This document shows positions 23,438-32,470 of a DNA stretch of 52,122 nt, one piece after another. How positions within the stretch are numbered: position 1 is the stretch's first letter; every line of letters begins with the position of its first letter. The notes beneath the pieces are model-generated. The model saw only the letters and a list, made by a program, of their open reading frames with translations. It was not told the DNA's origin and did not search any database. The position numbers and the translations under genes are program-made. The stretch is taken from assembly GCA_900542315.1 (NCBI GenBank), contig UQMV01000013.1, forward strand, positions 1 through 52,122, read 5' to 3'. This DNA is from an uncultured Collinsella sp. (GTDB taxonomy: Bacteria; Actinomycetota; Coriobacteriia; Coriobacteriales; Coriobacteriaceae).

Positions 23438-24943
23438 ATGGAGCGTGCAAGCGGTGTTCTCATGCCCATCTCGTCTCTGCCCGGACCGTACGGTATCGGC
23501 GGCTTTGGCTGGAATGCCTACGACTTTGTCGATTTCCTCGCCTCGTGCAAACAACATTACTGGCAGATTCTGCCCCTTACGACGACGAGCTATGGCGACT
23601 CGCCCTATCAGTCGTTCTCGGCCCGTGCGGGCAACCCCAATTTCATCGACTTTGCCGAGCTTATCGAGGCCGGCTATCTGGAGCAGCGCGATATCGACGG
23701 TGTGTATCTGGGCTCCGATCCCAACAACGTTGACTATGGCGCCATCTTTGGTGGCCGTCGTCAGATTCTCGACCGCGCCGCCGAGCGCTTTGCCGCCGAC
23801 AAGCCAGCCGACTTCGACGACTTTGTCCAAGCAAGCGAAGACTGGCTCATTCCCTACTGCGAGTTCATGACCGTCAAAGAGGAGTGCGGTCTCAAGGCGT
23901 TTTGGGAGTGGCCCGCGGAGCTCCGCACCCGCGGCGAGGCTTCCGCCAAGGTCTGCGCCGACCATCCCGCGCGCATGCTCTACCACCAGATGACGCAGTA
24001 CTTCTTCGATCGCCAGTGGAGCCGCCTCAAGGCCTATGCCAACGAGCACGACATTCTCATCATCGGCGACCTGCCCATCTATGTCTCGCGTGACTCCGTC
24101 GAGATGTGGGCGACACCTGAGCTCTTTAAGATCGACGCCGCCGGCAATCCCGTGAGCGTCGCCGGCACGCCGCCCGACCAGTTCTCGGCCACCGGCCAGT
24201 ACTGGGGCAACCCCATCTACGACTGGGACGCCATGGAGTCCGACGGCTTCTCCTGGTGGGAGGACCGCATTCGCGCCGCCCTCGACATGTACGACGTCAT
24301 CCGCCTGGATCACTTCCGCGGATTCGAGGCCTATTGGGAGGTGCCGTTCTCCTCACCCGATTCGTCCTACGGTTCGTGGACGCAGGGCCCCGGCCTCAAG
24401 CTCTTCAAGACGCTCGAGGAAAAACTCGGCACACTGCCCATCATCGCCGAAGATCTTGGCTTCCTTACCCCCGGCGTTATCGACATGCGCGATACCACGG
24501 GCTTCCCTGGCATGAAGATTCTGCAGTTCGCCTTTGAAGGCAGCAACTCGTACTATCTGCCCCACAACTACATTGCCAACACCGTCGCCTATGTGGGCAC
24601 GCACGACAACGAGACGGCACGCGGCTGGTATGAGGGGACGGCCACCCCGCGTCAGCGCGAGCAGGCGGCCCTGTACACCCACCAGCAGGCAGGCGAGCCC
24701 ATGGCTGACGCGCTCAACCGCACCATCGCCGCCAGCGTGAGCGACACCTGTATCTACACCATGCAGGACCTGCTCAATCTGGGCAACGAGGCGCGTATCA
24801 ACACCCCCGCCACCCTGGGCGGCAACTGGACGTGGCGCATGCTTGATGGCGCCATCACGCGCGAGCTCGAGCGCAAACTCACCGACTGGACCGAAACCTA
24901 CTTCCGTATCCCGTCGGAAGCTAAAATCGAGCTTCCCCAATAA
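23438..24943 (+). CDS. malQ: 4-alpha-glucanotransferase (amylomaltase, GH77)
   Basis: The protein has 501 residues from this start. It transfers alpha-1,4-glucan chains between maltodextrins, releasing glucose, in the cytosol. Family motifs are in order: SGVLMPISSLPGPYGIGGFG, QILPLTTTSYGDSPYQSFSA, IIGDLPIYVSRDS (catalytic nucleophile region, aspartate in the GH77 form), YDVIRLDHFRGFEAYWEVP, IIAEDLGFLTPGV (acid/base Glu) and VGTHDNETARGWY. GH77 proteins normally begin a few residues before SGVL, which favours ATG 23438; ATG 23366 would add 24 residues. It is followed by glgP, so the pair degrades glycogen and maltodextrin. Confidence 0.93.
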   Translation: MERASGVLMPISSLPGPYGIGGFGWNAYDFVDFLASCKQHYWQILPLTTTSYGDSPYQSFSARAGNPNFIDFAELIEAGYLEQRDIDGVYLGSDPNNVDYGAIFGGRRQILDRAAERFAADKPADFDDFVQASEDWLIPYCEFMTVKEECGLKAFWEWPAELRTRGEASAKVCADHPARMLYHQMTQYFFDRQWSRLKAYANEHDILIIGDLPIYVSRDSVEMWATPELFKIDAAGNPVSVAGTPPDQFSATGQYWGNPIYDWDAMESDGFSWWEDRIRAALDMYDVIRLDHFRGFEAYWEVPFSSPDSSYGSWTQGPGLKLFKTLEEKLGTLPIIAEDLGFLTPGVIDMRDTTGFPGMKILQFAFEGSNSYYLPHNYIANTVAYVGTHDNETARGWYEGTATPRQREQAALYTHQQAGEPMADALNRTIAASVSDTCIYTMQDLLNLGNEARINTPATLGGNWTWRMLDGAITRELERKLTDWTETYFRIPSEAKIELPQ

Positions 24944-24993
24944 AAGCAACCGCGTCCGGGTACGCCCCCAACGCATCGGACGCATTCGCTTCT

Positions 24994-25034
24994 CCCGCGC
25001 GAGGTCAGCCTAATTCCCTCGCGCGGGCTTCTTT
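24994..25034 (+). terminator. Terminator between malQ and glgP
   Basis: CCCGCGCGAGG (24994-25004) pairs exactly with CCTCGCGCGGG (25017-25027), followed by a T-rich CTTCTTTTG. It probably limits read-through into glgP. Confidence 0.75.
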
Positions 25035-25074
25035 TGAATTTCTGACATGCAATCAACCCATCACAGGAGGAAAC

Positions 25075-27342
25075 ATGCCCCATATCAATCTTGCGGATCT
25101 TGCCGAGCAGTCCTTTGGAACTTCGCTCGAGCAACTCGATGACCGTCGTATTTATAAGCTGCTGGTCAAGCTCGTGCAGGAGCGCTCTGCCGCCTGCCCG
25201 CTCAACAACGGCAAGAAAAAGCTCTATTACATCTCTGCCGAGTTTTTGATCGGCAAGCTGCTCATCAACAACATGATCGACCTTGGCATCTATGACGAGG
25301 TTAAGGACCAGCTCACCGCCGCGGGCCACGACCTCAACAAGATTGAGGAGTTTGAGGTCGAGCCGTCGCTGGGCAATGGCGGCCTGGGCCGTTTGGCCGC
25401 GTGCTTCCTGGACTCCATCGCCACGCTGGGTCTTACCGGCGATGGCGTTGGTCTCAACTACCACTACGGCCTGTTCCGCCAGCGCTTTGTCGCCAACCAG
25501 CAGAAGGCCGTCCCCGACGAGTGGCTCGACGAGCAGGACATTCTGATCGATGATGACCGCTCCTACACCGTCGAGTTCGGCGATTTTGCCGTCACCTCCA
25601 AGCTCGTCAACATCGATGTGCCCGGTTACGGCCGGTCCACCAAGAACCGCCTGCGCCTGTTTGACCTGGCAAGTGTCGACGACAGCATGGTCCCCGGCAG
25701 CTCCATCGACTTCGACAAGACCCAGATCGCCAAGAACCTCACGTTGTTCCTCTATCCGGATGACTCCGACGAGCAGGGCCGCCTGCTTCGCATCTACCAG
25801 GAGTACTTCATGGTGAGCAACGCCGCCCAGCTCCTGATTGACGAGGCCATCGAGCGCGGCAGCAACCTGCACGACCTGGCCGATTACGCCGTGGTCCAGA
25901 TCAACGATACGCACCCCACCATGGTCATCCCCGAGCTCATTCGCCTGCTCACCACCGAGCACGGCATTGAGTTTGACGAGGCCGTTTCCATCGTACGTTC
26001 CATGGTCGCCTACACCAACCACACGATTCTTGCCGAAGCGCTCGAGAAGTGGCCGCTCGCAAGCCTACAAAAGGTCTCCCCCGCCATCGCCGACATCATC
26101 GTCAAGCTTGACGAGGTCGCCAAAGGCGAGCACGACGATCCGCGCGTCGCCATCATCGACGAGCACGACACCGTCCACATGGCCCACATGGACATCCACT
26201 TTGGCTTCTCCATCAACGGCGTCGCCGCACTCCACACCAAGATTCTGGAGGACACCGAACTTCATCCGTTCTACGAGATCTATCCCGAGAAGTTCTCCAA
26301 CAAGACCAACGGCATCACCTTCCGCCGTTGGATCCATGGCGCCAACCCCGCGCTCGCCAGCCTGCTCGACGATGTGATCGGCACCGATTGGCGCAATACC
26401 GGAGATCTGAGCAAACTCGCCGAGTTCGTCGACGATAAGAACGTTCTTGAGCGCCTGGCTGCCACCAAGGCCGAGGCTAAGGCAATCATGCGCCAGTTCA
26501 TGGCGCTCGAGCAGGGCGTGACGATTCCCTCCAACGCCATCATCGACGTCCAGGTCAAGCGTATCCACGAGTACAAGCGCCAGCAGATGCTCGCACTCTA
26601 CATCATCTGGAAGTATCTCGACATCAAGAACGGCAACAAGCCCAATCACCCCGTCACCATCATCTTTGGCGGCAAGGCGGCACCTGCCTACACCATCGCC
26701 CAGGACATCATCCACCTGATCCTGACGCTGTCGCAGTGGATTGCAAACGATCCCGACGTGGCCCCTTACCTGCAGGTTGTCATGATCGAGAACTACAACG
26801 TCACCGCCGCCGAGCGCGTGATCCCCGCCGCTGACATCTCCGAGCAGATCAGCCTGGCCTCCAAGGAGGCGAGCGGCACCTCCAACATGAAGTTCATGCT
26901 CAACGGTGCCCTAACCCTGTGCACGCTCGACGGTGCCAACGTGGAGATTGCCGAGCTCGTGGGCGACGAGAACATCTACACCTTTGGCGCCTCGTCCAAG
27001 CAGGTTGAACAGCTCTACGCCGACGGCGCCTACAACGCCGGCGCGCTCTATCGCAAGCCCGGCATCAAGCTGCTGGTGGACTTTGTTACCAGCCCCGCCT
27101 TTATGGCGACCGGCAACGCCGAGCGCCTACAGCGACTACACGACGACATCAAGGGCAAGGACTGGTTTATGGCCCTGCTCGACATCGAGGAGTACATCCA
27201 GACCAAGGAGCGCGTGCTGGCCGACTACGAGGATCAGGACGCCTGGATGCGCAAGGCGCTGATCAACATCGCCAATGCCGGCACCTTCTCATCCGACCGC
27301 ACCATCTCCCAGTACAACGACGAGATCTGGCACCTGAACTAA
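25075..27342 (+). CDS. glgP: Glycogen/maltodextrin phosphorylase (GT35)
   Basis: The protein has 755 residues. It releases glucose-1-P from alpha-1,4-glucans with phosphate and pyridoxal phosphate. Motifs: YYISAEFLIGKLL, EPSLGNGGLGRLAACFLDS, QINDTHPTMVIPELIRLL, VAYTNHTILAEALE, NKTNGITFRRW, VQVKRIHEYKRQQML, and the cofactor site EASGTSNMKFMLNGAL whose Lys carries PLP, then TLDGANVEI. AGGAGG lies 5 bases before the ATG. The N-terminal regulatory part is short, as usual in bacteria. It works with malQ upstream; products enter glycolysis or the phosphoketolase shunt. Confidence 0.96.
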   Translation: MPHINLADLAEQSFGTSLEQLDDRRIYKLLVKLVQERSAACPLNNGKKKLYYISAEFLIGKLLINNMIDLGIYDEVKDQLTAAGHDLNKIEEFEVEPSLGNGGLGRLAACFLDSIATLGLTGDGVGLNYHYGLFRQRFVANQQKAVPDEWLDEQDILIDDDRSYTVEFGDFAVTSKLVNIDVPGYGRSTKNRLRLFDLASVDDSMVPGSSIDFDKTQIAKNLTLFLYPDDSDEQGRLLRIYQEYFMVSNAAQLLIDEAIERGSNLHDLADYAVVQINDTHPTMVIPELIRLLTTEHGIEFDEAVSIVRSMVAYTNHTILAEALEKWPLASLQKVSPAIADIIVKLDEVAKGEHDDPRVAIIDEHDTVHMAHMDIHFGFSINGVAALHTKILEDTELHPFYEIYPEKFSNKTNGITFRRWIHGANPALASLLDDVIGTDWRNTGDLSKLAEFVDDKNVLERLAATKAEAKAIMRQFMALEQGVTIPSNAIIDVQVKRIHEYKRQQMLALYIIWKYLDIKNGNKPNHPVTIIFGGKAAPAYTIAQDIIHLILTLSQWIANDPDVAPYLQVVMIENYNVTAAERVIPAADISEQISLASKEASGTSNMKFMLNGALTLCTLDGANVEIAELVGDENIYTFGASSKQVEQLYADGAYNAGALYRKPGIKLLVDFVTSPAFMATGNAERLQRLHDDIKGKDWFMALLDIEEYIQTKERVLADYEDQDAWMRKALINIANAGTFSSDRTISQYNDEIWHLN

Positions 27343-27371
27343 TTTCACTTCCCTTACCCATCCTCTTGAGA

Positions 27372-27405
27372 AACGGAGTCGTGGCGACACGGCTCCGTTT
27401 TTTGT
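27372..27405 (+). terminator. Terminator of glgP
   Basis: AACGGAGTCGTG (27372-27383), loop GCGA, CACGGCTCCGTT (27388-27399), then a run of T. Confidence 0.9.
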
Positions 27406-27443
27406 GCCCGCACGTTACCCTGCAACCCGACTCGACCGAAGAA

Positions 27444-27658
27444 TCTCGATCTGTAACAGCTACTCGGTAAAAACGGCCCCAGCTGTTACAGATTGAGACA
27501 TACCGGCCCCTCCCCTTGGGTTTATCTCAATCTGTAACATCTAGCAGCTGAAATTCACCTTTGGTGTTACAGATTTAGATGAAATGGCTAGCTCAGGGAA
27601 CCGTCTCGATCTGTAACATCTAACGTCCGAAATCGGCCCTACCCGTTACAGATCGAGA
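27444..27658. repeat. Three tandem imperfect palindromes with TCTCGATCTGTAAC arms
   Basis: The units are 27444-27498, 27525-27579 and 27604-27658, about 80 bases apart. Each begins TCTCRATCTGTAACA, or close to it, and ends with its complement GTTACAGATYGAGA. The 15-30-base centres differ. They fill the convergent gap between glgP and the ABC operon. They are not CRISPR: spacers are palindrome loops and there are no cas genes. Confidence 0.85.
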
Positions 27659-27691
27659 CAAACGACCGGTCAGACAATCCCGACACAAAGA

Positions 27692-27730
27692 AAGGCTCCC
27701 CTCTCGCCCAGTGGACGGGAGGGGAGCCTT
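27692..27730 (-). terminator. Terminator of the sugar ABC operon
   Basis: AAGGCTCCCCTCTCG (27692-27706) pairs with CGGGAGGGGAGCCTT (27716-27730); on the minus strand a T-rich TTCTTTG follows. Confidence 0.8.
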
Positions 27731-27798
27731 ATATGTGACCGCGGCAAAAGGATGGCAATACCGCAGTCGCCCAAAGGGAGGGTCCGGATGCACCGGGC

Positions 27799-28998
27799 CT
27801 AGATAAGGTTCTTGCCAGACACCTTATCGAAGAGATGGGTCGCGTTCTTCTCGAACTTGAACCAGATGGTGTCGCCAGCCTTGAGCGCGCCCTTGGCCTC
27901 GAGGTCGACGACGGGGATAATCAGGACAAACTGGCCGTCGGGAGCGGTCACATGGACATGCTCGGTCGAACCCATGAGCTCGGTCACCTCGACGGTACCC
28001 TGGAGCGCACCCTCCTCGTCCTTGTCGGCAAGCAGAATCTGCTCGGGGCGCACGCCGGCCGTGATCTCCTTCACGTCGCCGCCGTCCCAGTTGAGAGCAA
28101 GCTGAGCGCAGGTCTCGGGGGCGAGCGCCACGTTCATATCCTCGGTCTTGACGGTGAAGCCGTTGCCCGAGCGCACCAGCTGGGCATCGAAGAAGTTCAT
28201 CTGCGGCACACCGATAAAGCCGGCAACGAAGATGTTCGCGGGATGGTTGAAGACCTCCTGCGGGGTGGCAATCTGCTGGACGACGCCGTCCTTCATGACC
28301 ACGATGCGATCGCCGAGGGTCATGGCCTCGGTCTGGTCGTGAGTGACGTAGATGAACGTGCCCTTGATCTCGTGGCGCAGCTTGATGAGCTCGGCACGCA
28401 TCTGGTTACGAAGCTTGGCGTCCAGGTTGGACAGCGGCTCGTCCATCAGGAAGACCTTGGGGTCACGCACGATGGCGCGGCCGATAGCGACACGCTGACG
28501 CTGGCCGCCCGAAAGCGCCTTGGGCTTACGGTCGAGGTACTCGGTAATACCCAGGATCTCGGCAGCGGAGCGAACCTTACGGTCAATCTCGTCCTTGGGG
28601 ACCTTCTTGAGCTCAAGCGTAAACGCCATGTTCTCGTACACCGTCATGTTGGGGTACAGAGCGTAGCTCTGGAACACCATGGCGATGTCGCGGTCCTTGG
28701 GCGCCACGTCGTTGACCCGCTTGCCGTCGATGAGCACGTCGCCCGAGGTAATGTCCTCCAGGCCGGCGACCATGCGCATCGTCGTGGACTTACCGCAGCC
28801 AGACGGGCCAACGAGGACGACGAACTCCTGGTCGTGAACGGTGAGGTTAAAGTCCTCAACAGCGAGCACGCCATCCTCGGTAACCTTGAGGTTGTGCTTC
28901 TTCTCCTCGGTCTTCTTCTTTTTGCCAAAGAAGCCCTTCTTTTTGGACTCGGTGTTGGGATACACCTTCTGAACATGTTTGAGAACGATCTCGGCCAT
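27799..28998 (-). CDS. msmK: Sugar ABC transporter ATPase (MsmK/UgpC family)
   Basis: The protein has 399 residues. It powers an oligosaccharide importer at the inner face of the membrane. Walker A GPSGCGKST, Q-loop VFQSYALYPNMTVYENMAF, signature LSGGQRQR, Walker B KVFLMDEPLSNLD, H-loop YVTHDQTEAMTLGDR and the C-terminal TOBE/MalK regulatory domain (GVRPEQI, VTELMGSTEHV) are present. Unusually, residues about 18-38 insert a Lys-rich stretch (KKKGFFGKKKKTEEKK) before the first strand is complete. It is the last gene of the operon; members of this family often serve several importers. Confidence 0.93.
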   Translation of the reverse strand: MAEIVLKHVQKVYPNTESKKKGFFGKKKKTEEKKHNLKVTEDGVLAVEDFNLTVHDQEFVVLVGPSGCGKSTTMRMVAGLEDITSGDVLIDGKRVNDVAPKDRDIAMVFQSYALYPNMTVYENMAFTLELKKVPKDEIDRKVRSAAEILGITEYLDRKPKALSGGQRQRVAIGRAIVRDPKVFLMDEPLSNLDAKLRNQMRAELIKLRHEIKGTFIYVTHDQTEAMTLGDRIVVMKDGVVQQIATPQEVFNHPANIFVAGFIGVPQMNFFDAQLVRSGNGFTVKTEDMNVALAPETCAQLALNWDGGDVKEITAGVRPEQILLADKDEEGALQGTVEVTELMGSTEHVHVTAPDGQFVLIIPVVDLEAKGALKAGDTIWFKFEKNATHLFDKVSGKNLI

Positions 28999-29066
28999 GT
29001 CTCTACCTTTCGATACGCGGCGCCACGCTGAGGGGCGCCGCTGAAACTTGCAAAACAGTTACGGCA

Positions 29067-29906
29067 TCAGCCCTTGACGGCACCTGCCACCACGCCGTCG
29101 ATGATGTACTTCTGGCAAAGGATGTACATGACGACGATGGGGACAACGACCATCATGATGCAGGCCATCATGGGGCCGAGCTCGACGTGGCCGTAGCCGC
29201 CGCGGAAGTACTGGATCAAAATAGGAATGGTCTTGTACTTGGTGGAGTCGAGCGTAAGGTAGGGCAGCAGGTAGTCGTTCCAGACCCACATGGTCTCAAG
29301 GATGCCGACCGAAAGATAGGTGGGCTTCATGATGGGGAGGACAATCTTAAAGAACACCTGGACCGGGTTGCAGCCGTCGATCATGGCTGCCTCTTCGATC
29401 TCGAGCGGAATGTTCTTTACAAAGCCGGCGAACATAAAGACCGCCAGGCCCGCGCCAAAGCCAAGGTAGATAAAGCAGATGTTGAACGGCGTGTTGAAGC
29501 CGATGCGGTCCGCCAAATTGGACAGTGTGAACATGAGCATCTGGAAGGGCACGACCATCGAGAAGACGAACAGGTAATAGAAGAAGTTCGAAATCTTGCT
29601 GTTGACGCGCACTACGTACCAAGCGCACATGGAGCAGCACACCAAAATCAGAACGACCGACGTGACCGTGATGATGAGCGAGTACATAAACGCCGAGGCA
29701 AAGCCCTGCTCGTTAAGAGCGTGCACGTAGTTTGCAAGGCCGTTGAACGTCTCAGGCGTAAGCAAATCGAACGCCGTGGTGGTGCTGATTGCAGTTCCCT
29801 TTTTAAAGGAATTGAGCGCAATCATGAACACGGGGTAGATCCACGCGAGCGACAGAATCGTAAAGAAAATCGAGAGCGCGCGGTTAATAGCCTTATCGCG
29901 TTTCAT
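29067..29906 (-). CDS. Sugar ABC transporter permease (MalG type)
   Basis: The protein has 279 residues with six membrane segments. The EAA coupling loop is EIEEAAMIDGCNPVQVFFKI followed by LPIMKP. The MalG-type N-terminus (ILSLAWIYPVFMIALNSFKK) and the GAVKG end are typical. GGAGGTG precedes the ATG, which overlaps the previous stop as TAATG. It forms the channel with the MalF-type gene upstream. Confidence 0.92.
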   Translation of the reverse strand: MKRDKAINRALSIFFTILSLAWIYPVFMIALNSFKKGTAISTTTAFDLLTPETFNGLANYVHALNEQGFASAFMYSLIITVTSVVLILVCCSMCAWYVVRVNSKISNFFYYLFVFSMVVPFQMLMFTLSNLADRIGFNTPFNICFIYLGFGAGLAVFMFAGFVKNIPLEIEEAAMIDGCNPVQVFFKIVLPIMKPTYLSVGILETMWVWNDYLLPYLTLDSTKYKTIPILIQYFRGGYGHVELGPMMACIMMVVVPIVVMYILCQKYIIDGVVAGAVKG

Positions 29907-30760
29907 TACTGCTGCACCTCCTTGGACCTCGTGGCCTTAAGCTGGATCATGGAGATTGCTACGACCAGGATGCAGAAGATAACCGCCTTGGCCTGACCGA
30001 TGCCCTGCCATGCGATACCGGCACGCGAATAGAACGTGTTGTAGATGTTCAGGGCGAGCATCTCGGTGGAGTGTGCGGGAGCGCCGCCGGTAAGGGCGAG
30101 GTTCTGGTCGAACAGCTTAAAGCCGTTGGTGATGGACAGGAACAGGCAGATGGTGATCGTCGGCATCAGATTGGGGATCTTAACCTTCCAGAACGTCTGC
30201 CATGCCGTGGCACCGTCAACCTTGGCGGCCTCGATGTAGTCGGACGGAATGGACTGCAGACCGGCGATGTAGATGATCATCATGTAGCCGACCTGCTGCC
30301 ACAGGGTCAGGATGATAAGGCCCCAGAAGCCAGCAGCAGAGTTAAGGGCGATAAGGTCGGCGCCGATGTTGGAAAGCAGGCAGTTGATCAGAATCTGCCA
30401 AATGTAGCCCAGCACGATGCCGCCGATCAGGTTCGGCATAAAGAAGATCGTACGGAAGATGTTAGTGCCCTTGAGCGCCTTGCGGGTGAGCGCCTGCGCA
30501 ATGGCGAGGGCGATCACGTTGATGAGCACCGTCGACAGGAAGGCAAACGCCACCGTAAAGAAGAACGACGTGGCAAACTGCGGATCGGACAGCGCGCGCA
30601 CGTAGTTCTCGATACCGACAAAGTGCGTGTTGTTAATGGTAATAAACTGGCAGAACGAGAGATAGAAGCCCTGGATAAAGGGGATCACGAACCCGATCAT
30701 AAACGCCAGGCACGTGGGCAGCATAAAGAGCGGCCACCAGCGCTTGAGTGCTTTGCCCAT
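29906..30760 (-). CDS. Sugar ABC transporter permease (MalF type)
   Basis: The protein has 284 residues with six membrane segments (LFMLPTCLAFMIGFVIPFIQ first). The coupling loop is YIEAAKVDGATAWQTFWKVK followed by IPNLMPT. It is coupled to the MalG-type gene by a TAATG overlap. An intercistronic hairpin (30781-30816) separates it from the binding-protein gene, as often seen where more binding protein than permease is made. Confidence 0.92.
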   Translation of the reverse strand: MGKALKRWWPLFMLPTCLAFMIGFVIPFIQGFYLSFCQFITINNTHFVGIENYVRALSDPQFATSFFFTVAFAFLSTVLINVIALAIAQALTRKALKGTNIFRTIFFMPNLIGGIVLGYIWQILINCLLSNIGADLIALNSAAGFWGLIILTLWQQVGYMMIIYIAGLQSIPSDYIEAAKVDGATAWQTFWKVKIPNLMPTITICLFLSITNGFKLFDQNLALTGGAPAHSTEMLALNIYNTFYSRAGIAWQGIGQAKAVIFCILVVAISMIQLKATRSKEVQQ

Positions 30761-30780
30761 AGAAGGGTCCTTTCAATATG

Positions 30781-30816
30781 CAGGGGGCGGGCAAACCTAC
30801 GTCTGCCCGCCCCCTG
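30781..30816 (-). other. Intercistronic stem-loop between binding protein and permease genes
   Basis: CAGGGGGCGGGCA (30781-30793) pairs exactly with TGCCCGCCCCCTG (30804-30816). No U-run follows, so it probably stabilises the upstream message or stops part of transcription. Confidence 0.7.
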
Positions 30817-30847
30817 TCGCTAATCAGATAGCTTGGGCAGCAACTGC

Positions 30848-32164
30848 TTACTCGGAAGCAGCCTTCTCGGTCTTCCAGCCATCGACGAAGGCGTTCTTGA
30901 CGCCGTCCCACTTGGTGTTGTCGGCAGCATAAGCAATGAGAGCCTGCTTGAGGTTCTTCTTCCACTCCTCAGAGGGGATGTAGACGAAGTCCCAAGCAAC
31001 GGTCTTCTTGCCGTCCTTGGCCATGGCAACGGCCTGCTGCGAGAAGACGTTGGTGGTTTCCTTGGCGCTCTTGAACGGGGCAGTCAGACCCATCTTGTCA
31101 GCGATGATGCTGGTGGCGGTGTCAGAAGTGACGCACCAATACATGAAGTCCTCGGTGGCCTTCTGAGCATCCTCGGAAGCCTGGGAGCTCACGCACCAGT
31201 AGTTCTCGCCGCCGGAGCACAGGCCCTGGTTCTCCTCGCCGTCGACGCCGATGTAGATCGGCAGCATGCCGAGCTGGTCGTCGGTCATACCGGCCTTGGT
31301 GAGGTCAGCGTAGGCCCAAGAGCCGTTCTGATAGAAGACGGCCTTGCCGGTTGCGAACTCGTTGGTGGCGTCGTCGCCGGTCTTGGAAGCAAGCTGCGAA
31401 GGATCGCAGGTGGAGTCGGTGATGTACAGGTCGAAGATCTGCTTGTAGTTGTCGAGGAACTCGCCCTTGATCTCGTCGTCGTCCTGGTTGTGCTCCTTCT
31501 CGAACTCGTAGTAGAGCGGGAGGTTGGCGAGGTGGGTGGTGTAGCGCCAGCTGGAGGAGTCATCCATGCCGGCAGAAGTGAAGGCACCCTCAACACCAAG
31601 CTCGTCCTTGCGGGCCTGGATGTCGTCGGCACAAGCCTTCAGCTTATCGAAGGAGTTGATGTCCTCGGCCTTGTAGCCAGCCTTCTCGAGCAGCTGCTTG
31701 TTGTAGATGATGCCGTAGCTCTCCTGGACCCAGTCGATACCCAGATCCTTACCATCGGACTGCAGAGCCAGGGAGTCGTCAATGAGCTCACCGCGGAGCT
31801 TGGTATCGGACAGGTCGGCGCAGTAATCCTTCCAGTTCTTAAGACCGGTGGGGCCGTTGACCTGGAACAGGGTCGGAGCGGAGCTCTTGGACATCTCGGA
31901 CTTAAGCTTCTCCTCGTAGGTGTTGGAGGCAGCGGTCACGATCTTGACCTCGACGCCCTTCTCCTTCTTATAGGCCTTGGCGATCTCCTTCCACTCCTTG
32001 TCGACCTCGGGCTTGAATTGGAGGAAGTAGACCTCAGCAGCGTCACCAGAAGCAGAGGAGCCGGAGCCGGCAGAACCACCGCAGCCCACGAGACCCAGAC
32101 CAAGAACCGCAGCCGCGGAACCAGCAAAGCCCAAGAACTGCCTTCTGCTCATTTCGTTCTTCAT
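30848..32164 (-). CDS. Sugar-binding lipoprotein of the ABC importer
   Basis: The protein has 438 residues. The signal combines a twin-arginine-like MSRRQFLGFAGSAAAVLGLG with a lipobox LVGC, so it may be a Tat-exported lipoprotein anchored outside the membrane. The mature part is a class I solute-binding protein (DYCADLSDTKLRGELIDDSL, GIDWVQESYGIIYNKQLLEK, MIADKMG-like end region) rich in Trp and Tyr suited to oligosaccharides. Start ATG 32164 is chosen (GGGTGG upstream); the frame opens at 32182. Likely ligand alpha-glucosides, judged from malQ, glgP and the TreR-like gene nearby; this is inference. Confidence 0.9.
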   Translation of the reverse strand: MKNEMSRRQFLGFAGSAAAVLGLGLVGCGGSAGSGSSASGDAAEVYFLQFKPEVDKEWKEIAKAYKKEKGVEVKIVTAASNTYEEKLKSEMSKSSAPTLFQVNGPTGLKNWKDYCADLSDTKLRGELIDDSLALQSDGKDLGIDWVQESYGIIYNKQLLEKAGYKAEDINSFDKLKACADDIQARKDELGVEGAFTSAGMDDSSSWRYTTHLANLPLYYEFEKEHNQDDDEIKGEFLDNYKQIFDLYITDSTCDPSQLASKTGDDATNEFATGKAVFYQNGSWAYADLTKAGMTDDQLGMLPIYIGVDGEENQGLCSGGENYWCVSSQASEDAQKATEDFMYWCVTSDTATSIIADKMGLTAPFKSAKETTNVFSQQAVAMAKDGKKTVAWDFVYIPSEEWKKNLKQALIAYAADNTKWDGVKNAFVDGWKTEKAASE

Positions 32165-32272
32165 TACAATCCACCCTTTCACACCGTGGCGGCACCCTTT
32201 GCCGCCGCCTTCGGAGATTGGCTCGGGGACTTTGCCCCTTTCGCTGATTTGTACAATACGCTATTTGGATAG

Positions 32273-32284
32273 TTGTTTGAACAA
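32273..32284. promoter_or_regulatory. Candidate operator of the sugar ABC operon
   Basis: TTGTTTGAACAA is a perfect 12-base palindrome except for its central bases, about 110 bases before the lipoprotein gene. It is a one-base variant of the TTGTTTAAAC sites near treR. The 32165-32380 stretch is AT-rich and otherwise shows no gene. Confidence 0.45.
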
Positions 32285-32380
32285 GTATTACTAGAGCGGT
32301 AGAAAAACTTCGGTAAACGGTAATTTCAACTTGATACTTGACAAGTTTTGTATAAACAATTATTTGTTATCGAATGCAGA

Positions 32381-32429
32381 GAAAGCGCCCGGTCAAGCCG
32401 ATATATCGTCGGCTTGACCGGGCGCTTTC
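32381..32429. terminator. 21-bp terminator hairpin downstream of treR
   Basis: GAAAGCGCCCGGTCAAGCCGA (32381 onward, 21 bases) pairs perfectly with 32409-32429. The gene whose 3' end faces it is treR. U-runs are weak on both sides. Confidence 0.7.
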
Positions 32430-32470
32430 TCTTTGAGGGCATGAGTCTCGTCAGGCTGCGAGCTAGCCGG

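Noticed and set aside
27444..27658. CRISPR array
   Set aside because: Only three units, each a palindrome with differing loops, about 80-base spacing, and no cas genes.
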